Origin: Candidatus Mcinerneyibacteriota bacterium
Lineage (GTDB): Bacteria > AUK180 > JAQVHJ01
Direction of reading: 5' to 3'
DNA: 5,035 bases
Assembly (NCBI GenBank): GCA_030630935.1
Contig: DAOVMD010000263.1
Location: 1 to 5,035 of the forward strand
In this document: piece by piece, positions 1-4,984 of the stretch
How positions within the stretch are numbered: the stretch's first letter is position 1
Layout: every line of letters begins with the position of its first letter
Translations under genes and position numbers: made by a program
The notes under the pieces: generated by a model
Told to the model about the DNA's origin: nothing
Databases searched by the model: none
The model's input: the letters and a program-made list of their open reading frames with translations, nothing else

Positions 1-1133
1 CGAAGTTCGATTGTACAGAATTCAAAGTAAAAATTGCAGGAGAAATTAAGGATTTTCAACCTGAAGAATATTTAGACAAGAAATGGATTAAAAGATCAGA
101 ACCCTATATTCAATATGCAGCTATTGCTGCAAAAGAAGCAGTTGCCATGTCCGGACTTGATCTTGCGAAAGTAGATCCACATAAATTCGGAGTTCTAGTA
201 GGGTCTGGAATTGGTGGAATCCGCATAATTGAAGAGCAAGTAAAGCTCTTGAATGAACGAGGTCCATCCAGGGTTTCACCCTTTTTAATTACAAAAATGA
301 TAACTGATATCGTACCAGGAAAACTAGCGATTTTGTTCAATGCTCAAGGACCAAACTTCAGTATTTCAACTGCGTGTGCTACCGGAACTCATTCAATCGG
401 AGAAGCATTTAAAATAATTCAACGCGGTCAGGCAGATCTTATGCTTTGCGGTGGAACAGAAGCATCTATCGGACCCCTGGCATTTGCAGGATTCGCCGCA
501 ATTAAGGCAATTGCAGCAAATTATAATGATGATCCGGAAAAGGCATCAAGACCTTTTGATGTGGATAGAAGTGGTTTTGTAATTGCTGAAGGTTCCGGGA
601 TATTATTAATTGAGTCCCTGGATCATGCAAAAGCACGCGGTGCTGAAATCCTATGTGAATTGGTGGGTTATGGCGATACAGCTGATGCGTTCCATGAAAC
701 TGCCCCGCATCCGGAAGGGATTGGAGCTTATAGATCTATATTAGAGTCAATGGAAGATGCTCAAATTAATAATGAAGATATCACTTATATTAATGCTCAC
801 GGCACATCAACCAAACTTAATGATATTATGGAAACTAAAGCTATAAAAAGGATGTTTGGTGATTACGCATATAAAATACCAATCTCTTCAACGAAATCTA
901 TGCATGGACATGCATTAGGAGCAACTGGGGCAATTGAATCAATCATATGCGTAAAATCTATTTTGGATGATATCGTTCCCCCAACTATTAATCTTGAAAA
1001 CCCGGACCCGGAATGCGACCTGGATTATATTCCTCATGAAGCAAGAGAATTGAAAAATAATGCTGTACTATCTAACTCATTCGGATTTGGGGGACATAAC
1101 GCAACTTTAATTTTTAAAAAATTTAATGGCTAA
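1..1133 (+). CDS. fabF: Beta-ketoacyl-ACP synthase II (FabF), 5'-truncated by window edge
   Basis: FabF condenses malonyl-ACP with a growing acyl-ACP, releasing CO2, in the cytoplasmic type II fatty acid elongation cycle. The reading frame is open from base 3 with no start before it. The first visible residues (KFDCTEFKVKIAGEIKDF) match FabF from roughly residue 40, so about 40 residues are missing; 376 are visible, consistent with the usual 410-420. The ATG at 147 is internal and is not the start. The Cys-His-His triad is complete: nucleophile Cys in STACATGTHS (codon 375-377), His in NAHGTST (798-800) and His in SMHGHALGATGA (909-911), with the conserved Lys of SSTKS at 894-896. The glycine-rich C-terminal NSFGFGGHN motif is present. 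The stop overlaps the rnc start, implying an operon; acpP often lies upstream in other bacteria but is out of view. FabF is favoured over FabB because of overall motif spelling. High confidence. Confidence 0.96.
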   Translation, partial: KFDCTEFKVKIAGEIKDFQPEEYLDKKWIKRSEPYIQYAAIAAKEAVAMSGLDLAKVDPHKFGVLVGSGIGGIRIIEEQVKLLNERGPSRVSPFLITKMITDIVPGKLAILFNAQGPNFSISTACATGTHSIGEAFKIIQRGQADLMLCGGTEASIGPLAFAGFAAIKAIAANYNDDPEKASRPFDVDRSGFVIAEGSGILLIESLDHAKARGAEILCELVGYGDTADAFHETAPHPEGIGAYRSILESMEDAQINNEDITYINAHGTSTKLNDIMETKAIKRMFGDYAYKIPISSTKSMHGHALGATGAIESIICVKSILDDIVPPTINLENPDPECDLDYIPHEARELKNNAVLSNSFGFGGHNATLIFKKFNG

Positions 1134-1866
1134 AAAAAGAAAAAGAACATTAACTGCTGAAAGAATAGAATCAATCAAGAAGTTATTATTAACTTTGAAT
1201 ATTGAAACGGAAAATTTCGAAATCTATGATCTTGCTTTAACTCATAAATCTTATGCAAATGAAAATTATTCCGGACTTCAGGATCATAATGAAAGATTAG
1301 AATTCCTGGGTGACTCTGTGCTATCAATTTCTATTACAAATTTTCTTTATAAAAAATTCCCCAATGAATCTGAAGGATACTTAACTAAATTAAGATCGAA
1401 AATTGTTAGCCAAAAGAACCTTTCAAAAATGGCAAAGAAATTAAATTTCGGGTACTATCTTCTTCTAAGTAAAGGTGAACATAAATCTAATGGTATGTCA
1501 CGAGAAAGCATTCTTGGAAATACTTTTGAAGCATTATTAGGTGCGGTTTTTCTTGATAAAGGTTTTCAAATCAATAATAAACTTATCAATGAATTATTTA
1601 TTAACAATATAATTGACATCATAAAAAATCATAAATTTAAAGATTATAAAAGTGAGCTTCAGGAATATTTCATGAGGAAGTTTAATAAAATTCCAACTTA
1701 TGTAGTAGAAAATGAAACCGGAATTGAGCATAAAAAGGTATTTTTTGTTAAAGTAATGTTCAACAGAAAAGTTTATGGAAAAGGTACAGGAAAAAATAAA
1801 AAAGAAGCTGCTCAATTAGCCGCTTTTAATGCATTAAAGAAACTTAATTTAGTTCAGAAAACTTAA
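1126..1866 (+). CDS. rnc: Ribonuclease III
   Basis: This is a double-strand-specific endoribonuclease that processes rRNA precursors and structured mRNAs in the cytoplasm as a homodimer. The 246 residues fit the family's usual 220-250. The N-terminal RNase III domain (about 15-155) carries the signature HNERLEFLGDSVLS at 54-67 with metal-site residues Glu59 and Asp63. The second acidic cluster reads ILGNTFEALLGAVFLDKG at about 129-146, with Glu135 intact but Asn132 where E. coli has Asp114. The dsRNA-binding domain follows (about 173-241: YKSELQEYF through GTGKNKKEAAQLAAFNALKKL). The ATG overlaps the fabF stop in ATGGCTAA (8 bp). No good Shine-Dalgarno lies just upstream, so translation probably depends on coupling to fabF. 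The fabF-rnc order is widespread in bacteria. The basic N-terminus (MAKKRKR) is a typical short leader. Confidence 0.96.
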   Translation: MAKKRKRTLTAERIESIKKLLLTLNIETENFEIYDLALTHKSYANENYSGLQDHNERLEFLGDSVLSISITNFLYKKFPNESEGYLTKLRSKIVSQKNLSKMAKKLNFGYYLLLSKGEHKSNGMSRESILGNTFEALLGAVFLDKGFQINNKLINELFINNIIDIIKNHKFKDYKSELQEYFMRKFNKIPTYVVENETGIEHKKVFFVKVMFNRKVYGKGTGKNKKEAAQLAAFNALKKLNLVQKT

Positions 1867-1939
1867 AATAGAAATTTTTAATAAATTTTAAACTTAATAT
1901 TTGAAGGTTTTAAAAACGATTATTCAATATTATTTTTTG

Positions 1940-1948
1940 TGATATAAT
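1940..1948 (+). promoter_or_regulatory. Putative extended -10 promoter for the radical SAM gene
   Basis: The spacer after rnc contains TGATATAAT, an exact extended -10 element (TGnTATAAT), about 68 bp before the preferred start of the next gene. No convincing -35 is seen at 17 bp upstream (TTATTC at 1920-1925), as is tolerated for extended -10 promoters. The surrounding DNA is very AT-rich, so chance occurrence is possible. If real, it lets the radical SAM gene be transcribed independently of fabF-rnc. Confidence 0.4.
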
Positions 1949-2002
1949 CAATAAGTCAAAAAGTGAATTACTAAATTTGACTTGGTTTTTTAATTATAAT
2001 TT

Positions 2003-2007
2003 AGGAG
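2003..2007 (+). promoter_or_regulatory. Shine-Dalgarno site that decides the radical SAM start
   Basis: AGGAG lies 8 nt before the ATG at 2016. An in-frame ATG at 1977, 13 codons earlier, has no comparable site, and the peptide it would add (MTWFFNYNLGVIN) does not resemble the family. The start at 2016 is therefore preferred. Confidence 0.8.
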
Positions 2008-2015
2008 TTATAAAC

Positions 2016-3020
2016 ATGAAGCTAATTTCAATATTTTTACCGTATCTCGGCTGTAAGGAACGGTGTATGTTCTGTAATCAGCAAATCTTAAATGATGTTT
2101 TTGTGGTCCCGGGAAAAATTCAGATTAGAAAGAGAATTGAAGCTGCAATTAGAACATTACCTGAAAATGAAAAGTCTGAAATTGCTTTCTTCGGATGTAG
2201 TTTCTCAAGTATGGATATGAGTATGCAGGAAGAATATTTGCAGATTGCAGAAGCTTATAGTGATCATGTCCAGGGGGTTCGAATCTCTGCATACCCAGGT
2301 TCATTCCCTGATGAGGAAATAAAACTGCTAAAGAAATATAATGTAACGACTATTGAAATTGGGATAGAATCCTTATCCATTGGCGTTCTGAAAGCCGCAG
2401 GAAGAAGATATAACAGTGAAGATGTATTAAATGATATTTCAAAATTGAAAGCGAATGGATTCACAGTGGTAGGGCAGCTTATGCTCGGATTACCAGGGGA
2501 TACAAAACGAAAATTTATGAATGCAATAAAAGAATTAATTAAAACAGATCTCGATTTTATTCGATTACACCCAACCCTGATTTTGAAAAATTCGGATCTT
2601 GAAGTCATGTATTTTGAAAAGAGATATGAACCAATTACTCTTGAAGAATCACTTGATTGGATGATGGGAGCATTCGAATTACTTGAAGAATCTCAGATAC
2701 CATTGATTAGAGTAGGACTATTTCCATCAAAATCGCTCACAAGATCCAGTAATGTAATCGCTGGTCCATTCCACCCGTCACTTGGTGAGCTGCTGAAAGG
2801 AAGAATATTTCGAAAAAGAATTGAAGAAAAATTAAATGGCGATATTCCCGAAAATTCATTCCTGGAAATCTTTGTAAATCCAAGGGAAGTTTCTCAAGCA
2901 AGCGGGTATAAAAAGGAAAATGTAATTTACTTTATCAAAAAATTTAGATTTATGCAGGTTAAAGTTACTCAAAATGAAGAGATAAAACCATCTCAAGTTG
3001 AGATCAGAATTTCAAAATAA
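2016..3020 (+). CDS. Elp3-like radical SAM protein (no acetyltransferase domain)
   Basis: This is a radical S-adenosylmethionine enzyme of 334 residues from the preferred ATG, with the 4Fe-4S ligands Cys13, Cys17 and Cys20 in GCKERCMFCNQ. The C-x3-C-x2-C spacing and the following Asn-Gln resemble the radical SAM part of Elp3-type proteins. Further family marks are FFGCSFSS at 58-65 (the glycine-rich SAM-binding stretch, more often FGG), TIEIGIES at 112-119 and GLPGDT at 158-163. The LHPTLILKNSDLE stretch then matches the typical Y/H-P-x-L-x-L-K-x-T/S-x-L-E. The C-terminal GNAT domain of true Elp3 is absent. By memory, homologues sit between rnc and smc in Firmicutes, so the placement after rnc fits, although smc does not follow here. 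The substrate is unknown; tRNA modification is a guess from Elp3 kinship. The genome may label it a coproporphyrinogen oxidase-like or generic radical SAM protein. Confidence 0.92.
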   Translation: MKLISIFLPYLGCKERCMFCNQQILNDVFVVPGKIQIRKRIEAAIRTLPENEKSEIAFFGCSFSSMDMSMQEEYLQIAEAYSDHVQGVRISAYPGSFPDEEIKLLKKYNVTTIEIGIESLSIGVLKAAGRRYNSEDVLNDISKLKANGFTVVGQLMLGLPGDTKRKFMNAIKELIKTDLDFIRLHPTLILKNSDLEVMYFEKRYEPITLEESLDWMMGAFELLEESQIPLIRVGLFPSKSLTRSSNVIAGPFHPSLGELLKGRIFRKRIEEKLNGDIPENSFLEIFVNPREVSQASGYKKENVIYFIKKFRFMQVKVTQNEEIKPSQVEIRISK

Positions 3021-3105
3021 TTTCGCAAACTGAATAGAAAAAAGAAGAAAGAAAAATATAGCATCGCTTCGTTCTGCAATGAAAAAGTAAGAATTAAGAA
3101 TGAAT

Positions 3106-3144
3106 AATGATTTTGCTTCAGAGAATACAATGCACTTATTTAGA
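3106..3144 (+). repeat. Imperfect direct repeat, copy 1 (with 3269-3307)
   Basis: This 39-bp stretch begins AATGATTTT and contains ACAATGCA; aligned without gaps to 3269-3307 it matches at 30 of 39 positions by hand count. The second copy runs directly into the CTATAAA-plus-CT-tract module, while this one precedes an unrelated hairpin. It may be an old duplication of the DNA that flanks the repeat. Confidence 0.5.
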
Positions 3145-3211
3145 GCTTTTGATGGGGGTGAAATCCCATTGCTATGTCTAATTGTAATACTTTTCAATGT
3201 ACTAATCTTCA

Positions 3212-3234
3212 GTCAAGGTCAGTTTGACCTTGAC
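3212..3234. repeat. Perfect 10-bp hairpin, GTCAAGGTCA / TGACCTTGAC
   Basis: Two perfectly complementary 10-bp arms (3212-3221 and 3225-3234) are separated by GTT. The downstream flank is ATAATTGAAAAC, without a T-run, so it is not a canonical rho-independent terminator on the + strand. It lies about 190 bp after the radical SAM stop and could mark its 3' end, be an operator, or be a REP-like element. Confidence 0.7.
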
Positions 3235-3268
3235 CATAATTGAAAACAATAACATTAAAAGTTTGAAG

Positions 3269-3307
3269 AATGATTTTACGTTATTGATTACAATGCATTT
3301 ATCTATA
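3269..3307 (+). repeat. Imperfect direct repeat, copy 2 (with 3106-3144)
   Basis: Partner of 3106-3144 (30 of 39 identical by hand alignment). Its last bases overlap the CTATAAA that opens the first CT-rich module at 3303. Confidence 0.5.
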
Positions 3308-3357
3308 AAACGACTGTTCTCTGCTCTCTGCTCTCTCTTCTCTGCAGCGAAGCTGCA
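3303..3357 (+). repeat. CTATAAA plus CT-rich tract ending in a GCAGC hairpin
   Basis: This opens with CTATAAAACGACTGTTCTC, continues as a CTCTG/CTCTC tract to 3344 and closes with TGCAGC-GAA-GCTGCA (3343-3357), a perfect 6-bp hairpin. The opening is repeated in degenerate form at 3371 and 4564 on the + strand. It also recurs on the - strand at 4898-4924 (22 of 27 positions against 3304-3330 by hand count). It appears to be a partial copy of the composite repeat, lacking the GTTAAC palindrome. Confidence 0.55.
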
Positions 3358-3370
3358 AGCTATCTACTAT

Positions 3371-3474
3371 CTATAAAGCAACAGTTCTCAGTTCTCAGTT
3401 CTCTGCTCTCGGTTTGGTTAACAGAGTTAACCAAACATGCCCTGACCCAACGAATTTAATCCTCCCGTATGAAA
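3371..3474 (+). repeat. Composite repeat copy A: CTATAAA, CT tract, GTTAAC palindrome, tail
   Basis: The parts in order are CTATAAAGCAACAGTTCTC (3371-3389), three tandem AGTTCTC heptamers (3383-3403), a CTCTGCTCTC tract, and a perfect inverted repeat GTTTGGTTAAC-AGA-GTTAACCAAAC (arms 3412-3422 and 3426-3436). A tail holding ATGCCCTGA and TCCTCCCG follows. Bases 3401-3474 align without gaps to 4632-4705 with 66 of 74 identical by hand count. The conservation extends beyond the palindrome, so the unit is a repeat and not just a coincidental hairpin. No coding potential is seen. Confidence 0.75.
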
Positions 3475-3537
3475 TGTATAAAAACAAAAACTCGCTTCGC
3501 TCAAACTTTTTAAATTGACAGGGAACTGAAGAGTAAG

Positions 3538-3582
3538 GAACCCATGCACCAGGTACGATGCATGACGCAGCACGTAGGGTTC
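3538..3582. repeat. Nested hairpin, GAACCC...GGGTTC with inner CATGCA/TGCATG
   Basis: Outer arms GAACCC (3538-3543) and GGGTTC (3577-3582) enclose a second hairpin CATGCA (3543-3548) / TGCATG (3559-3564). The ACCCATGCACCAGGTAC part resembles the reverse complement of the hairpin at 4589-4621 (ACCCTGTACCACTTAC), suggesting the same element family in opposite orientation. It is REP-like in size and GC content. Confidence 0.55.
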
Positions 3583-3647
3583 TCTATTAAAAAACTAACG
3601 AGAACTTTTTAAAGAATGAAAAAAATGAAGGATATTTGAAATGTTCA

Positions 3648-3675
3648 GTAGGGGCTTCCGGTCGGACGCCCTTAC
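3648..3675. repeat. REP-like hairpin, GTAGGGGC...GCCCTTAC
   Basis: Arms GTAGGGGC (3648-3655) and GCCCTTAC (3668-3675) pair with one G-T, then TCCG (3657-3660) pairs with CGGA (3663-3666) around a GT loop, broken by a single mismatch. The stem is far more GC-rich than its surroundings. The shape and the GTAGGGGC/GCCC ends match a hairpin repeat type I recall as scattered through many bacterial genomes. Confidence 0.65.
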
Positions 3676-3758
3676 CATTTGAAATAAGTATCCCATAAGA
3701 TTTGATATCCTCATGTATGAAAAAAAAATAGATGAATAAAAATAAATTAATCAAACTC

Positions 3759-3787
3759 TTGACTTCTTACGTATAAATATATAAACA
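3759..3787 (+). promoter_or_regulatory. Putative promoter for the LuxR-type regulator
   Basis: TTGACT at 3759-3764 is a near-consensus -35. Downstream are TATAAA (3780-3785, spacer 15) and TAAACA (3782-3787, spacer 17) as possible -10 boxes, neither ideal. The coding start is about 93 bp further on. The AT-rich background lowers confidence. Confidence 0.4.
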
Positions 3788-3879
3788 AGACTAAAAATAC
3801 CCAATGGTCTTATTTCTTTTTTCTGTAATATGGTGTAAAATACTTTTGAAAAAAGTGAAATGGAAATAAACAAGAGGAT

Positions 3880-4524
3880 ATGAGCGTTAAGAAAAAAAAG
3901 ACCAGGTTCAAAGTATTGGTTTATAGTTCAAGGATTATCTTTGATAGTTTGCGGGAGTACCTTGGAGAGGTACCGATTATTGAAAAGGTAATTTTCGTTG
4001 AGGATATTGAATATCTTGAAGTCCTTGATGATACTGATAATATGATTTTAATTTTCCTCGAGGAATCATTAATAAAAAGAGATTTTGCAAAAATTAAAAC
4101 GTTAATAGAAAAGAATAAAAATAATTATAGATTTTTCATGATATTTCAGGAGATTGATGCTTTTAATTTATATCAATTTATCAAGGCAGGTATTAAGGGA
4201 ATAATTGATCCAAACTGGACCAAATCAGAATTAAGAAATGCAATTAATAAATCGGTTAAAGATGAATTTATTTACCCAAGAAGATTATTAACAGAATTGA
4301 TTCAGTCGATTGTTGAGAAGAACGAAGTAGGGTGGGATAGTTTTTATTTTTCAAAGAGGGAGACTGAAGTTGCAAAATTATTAGTTGAAGGACTTACAAA
4401 CAAAGAAATTGGGAAGGAACTTGATATCTCAGAAAAGACAGTAAAAGCTCATCTCACACATATCTATACAAAGCTCTCCTGCTCCAAAAGAACTGAAGCC
4501 GTAAGAAAATTACTTTTGTTATAA
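3880..4524 (+). CDS. LuxR/NarL-type regulator with degenerate receiver domain
   Basis: This is a DNA-binding transcription regulator of 214 residues, the length of a NarL/FixJ response regulator. The C-terminal GerE/LuxR helix-turn-helix (about 157-211) is textbook: FSKRETEVAKLLVEGLTNKE, then ISEKTVKAHLTHIYTKL and RTEAV. The N-terminal 10-125 has receiver-like alternation of strands and helices and a GIKGIIDPN segment resembling the GYLLK loop. However, the acidic pair is replaced by YSS (15-17), the phospho-acceptor Asp by a hydrophobic position in MILIFLEE (55-62), the Thr/Ser switch by MIFQ (87-90), and the Lys by Asp110. Phosphorylation is therefore unlikely; it may act constitutively or by ligand or protein binding. 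No kinase gene is nearby. ATG 3880 is the first possible start after an in-frame TGA at 3856; AGAGG precedes it but only 2 nt away, so initiation may be weak. The Lys-rich N-terminus is unusual. Confidence 0.9.
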   Translation: MSVKKKKTRFKVLVYSSRIIFDSLREYLGEVPIIEKVIFVEDIEYLEVLDDTDNMILIFLEESLIKRDFAKIKTLIEKNKNNYRFFMIFQEIDAFNLYQFIKAGIKGIIDPNWTKSELRNAINKSVKDEFIYPRRLLTELIQSIVEKNEVGWDSFYFSKRETEVAKLLVEGLTNKEIGKELDISEKTVKAHLTHIYTKLSCSKRTEAVRKLLLL

Positions 4525-4535
4525 GGGTTATTAGG

Positions 4536-4557
4536 GAGACGTGCCATGGCACGTCTC
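4536..4557. repeat. Perfect 22-bp palindrome just after the regulator gene
   Basis: GAGACGTGCCA is followed directly by its exact reverse complement TGGCACGTCTC, centred on CCATGG, beginning 12 bases after the stop codon's last base. It lacks a following T-run, so it is not a classical intrinsic terminator, though it could stabilise or end the mRNA. GTAGAGACG-type palindromes of this kind are, from memory, a dispersed repeat in several bacterial phyla; here the right flank is CTCTAC while the left is TAGG. Confidence 0.75.
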
Positions 4558-4563
4558 TACGGA

Positions 4564-4705
4564 CTATAAAATGACTGTTTCCGCGTCCAGATACCCTAAC
4601 GAAGTAAGTGGTACAGGGTCTATTCTCTGCTCTCTGTTCTCGGTTTGGTTAACAGAGTTATCCAAACATGCCCTGATCATAAGAAATTAATCCTCCCGCA
4701 TGAAA
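4564..4705 (+). repeat. Composite repeat copy B, interrupted by a hairpin
   Basis: It starts CTATAAAATGACTGTT (4564-4579), is interrupted by a hairpin (4589-4621), and resumes with the CTCTGCTCTC tract. The GTTTGGTTAAC-AGA-GTTATCCAAAC inverted repeat follows (arms 4643-4653 and 4657-4667, one mismatch), then the TCCTCCCG tail. Bases 4632-4705 match copy A 3401-3474 at 66 of 74 positions without gaps. It lies on the same strand as copy A, with the regulator gene between them. Confidence 0.75.
4589..4621. repeat. Hairpin inside composite repeat copy B
   Basis: ACCCT (4593-4597) pairs with AGGGT (4615-4619); with a 2-nt bulge the stem extends to AG at 4589-4590 and CT at 4620-4621. Read on the - strand it resembles the nested hairpin at 3538-3582 (13 of 17 positions with one gap). 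It sits where copy A has uninterrupted CT tract, which suggests insertion. Confidence 0.5.
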
Positions 4706-4775
4706 GGATTATGAAAACAATAAAAAGAATATACATTGTTATAAAAAGGTAATATACGTTCTTATATTAATTAAA

Positions 4776-4858
4776 AGAGCTTCAGCTCTAATGCGAAGAG
4801 CCCCGGGTTTTAACCCGGGGAACATGTATCACCCCAACACACCCGGGACTTCAGTCTC
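4776..4858. repeat. Cluster of three GC-rich hairpins
   Basis: There are three consecutive hairpins: AGAGCT-TC-AGCTCT (4776-4789), CCCCGGGTT-TT-AACCCGGGG (4801-4820, perfect 9-bp arms) and GGGACT-TC-AGTCTC (4845-4858, one G-T pair). The first and third share the form with a TTCA core, and CCCGGG recurs at 4842-4847. Together they read like one repeat element with paired outer stems around a strong central stem. No T-run follows. Confidence 0.7.
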
Positions 4859-4863
4859 AATAC

Positions 4864-4924
4864 GGTTAACCTTGTTAACCTTATAGAGAGTAGATAACAG
4901 AGAGTCGAGAGCCGTCGTTTTACA
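4864..4924 (-). repeat. Inverted, diverged relative of the composite repeat
   Basis: On the - strand, 4924-4898 reads TGTAAAACGACGGCTCTCGA onward, matching 3304-3330 at 22 of 27 positions. It continues through a CT-rich stretch to GGTTAAC-AAG-GTTAACC (arms 4864-4870 and 4874-4880 on the + strand, perfect 7 bp). The order of lead, CT tract and GTTAAC palindrome is that of copies A and B, but the tail is not conserved. Confidence 0.55.
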
Positions 4925-4963
4925 GAAAAGATTATGAAGATTGACCTTCCTGCAAAAACAAGG

Positions 4964-4984
4964 TATCAAAAAAGTGTTTTGATA
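4964..4984. repeat. AT-rich inverted repeat TATCAAAA / TTTTGATA
   Basis: Perfect 8-bp arms (4964-4971 and 4977-4984) flank AAGTG. It is followed by GCGAGTTTAGG and an A-run on the + strand. It could be an operator or weak terminator for sequence beyond the window; in such AT-rich DNA chance is a real alternative. Confidence 0.4.

Larger units (their letters stand above)
3021..3879 (+). other. 859-bp gene-free spacer packed with palindromic repeats
   Basis: No frame on either strand carries a protein that looks real; stops are frequent and the few open stretches are low-complexity. The stretch holds, in order: a short ATGGG/CCCAT hairpin (3152-3169), a perfect GTCAAGGTCA hairpin (3212-3234), CT-rich tracts (3319-3344 and 3383-3410), a GCAGC hairpin (3343-3357), a GTTAAC palindrome (3412-3436), a nested hairpin (3538-3582) and a GGGGC hairpin (3648-3675). 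It ends with a possible promoter for the regulator. It looks like an accumulation zone for small non-coding repeats between two transcription units. Confidence 0.75.

Noticed and set aside
110-340. 76-residue minus-strand ORF inside fabF
   Set aside because: It lies fully antisense to well-conserved FabF coding sequence and has no recognisable domain.
1594-1815. 73-residue minus-strand ORF inside rnc
   Set aside because: It is antisense to the RNase III dsRNA-binding domain; the Phe/Ile-rich product is what AT-rich antisense DNA gives.
1977-2015. Upstream start for the radical SAM gene at ATG 1977
   Set aside because: The 13 added residues are unlike the family, and the AGGAG at 2003-2007 correctly positions ATG 2016.
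2264-2608. 114-residue minus-strand ORF inside the radical SAM gene
   Set aside because: It is a shadow of a conserved coding frame, with no family features of its own.
3012-3197. 61-residue minus-strand ORF after the radical SAM gene
   Set aside because: Its region includes a hairpin and one arm of the imperfect direct repeat, the product is low-complexity, and no start signal or family resemblance is visible.
3303-3474. CRISPR array or tandem repeat array suggested by recurring CTCTG/AGTTCTC units
   Set aside because: The units are short simple-sequence tracts with no regular spacer and no constant 25-40 bp repeat; no cas gene is present.
4536-4557. Intrinsic terminator of the regulator gene
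   Set aside because: The stem is strong, but it is a loopless-type palindrome and no T-run follows; it is better called a palindromic repeat that might secondarily affect the 3' end.
4711-4752. Small ORF ATGAAAACAATAAAAAG... of 13 codons
   Set aside because: It is too short, with generic lysine/isoleucine content and no conserved context.
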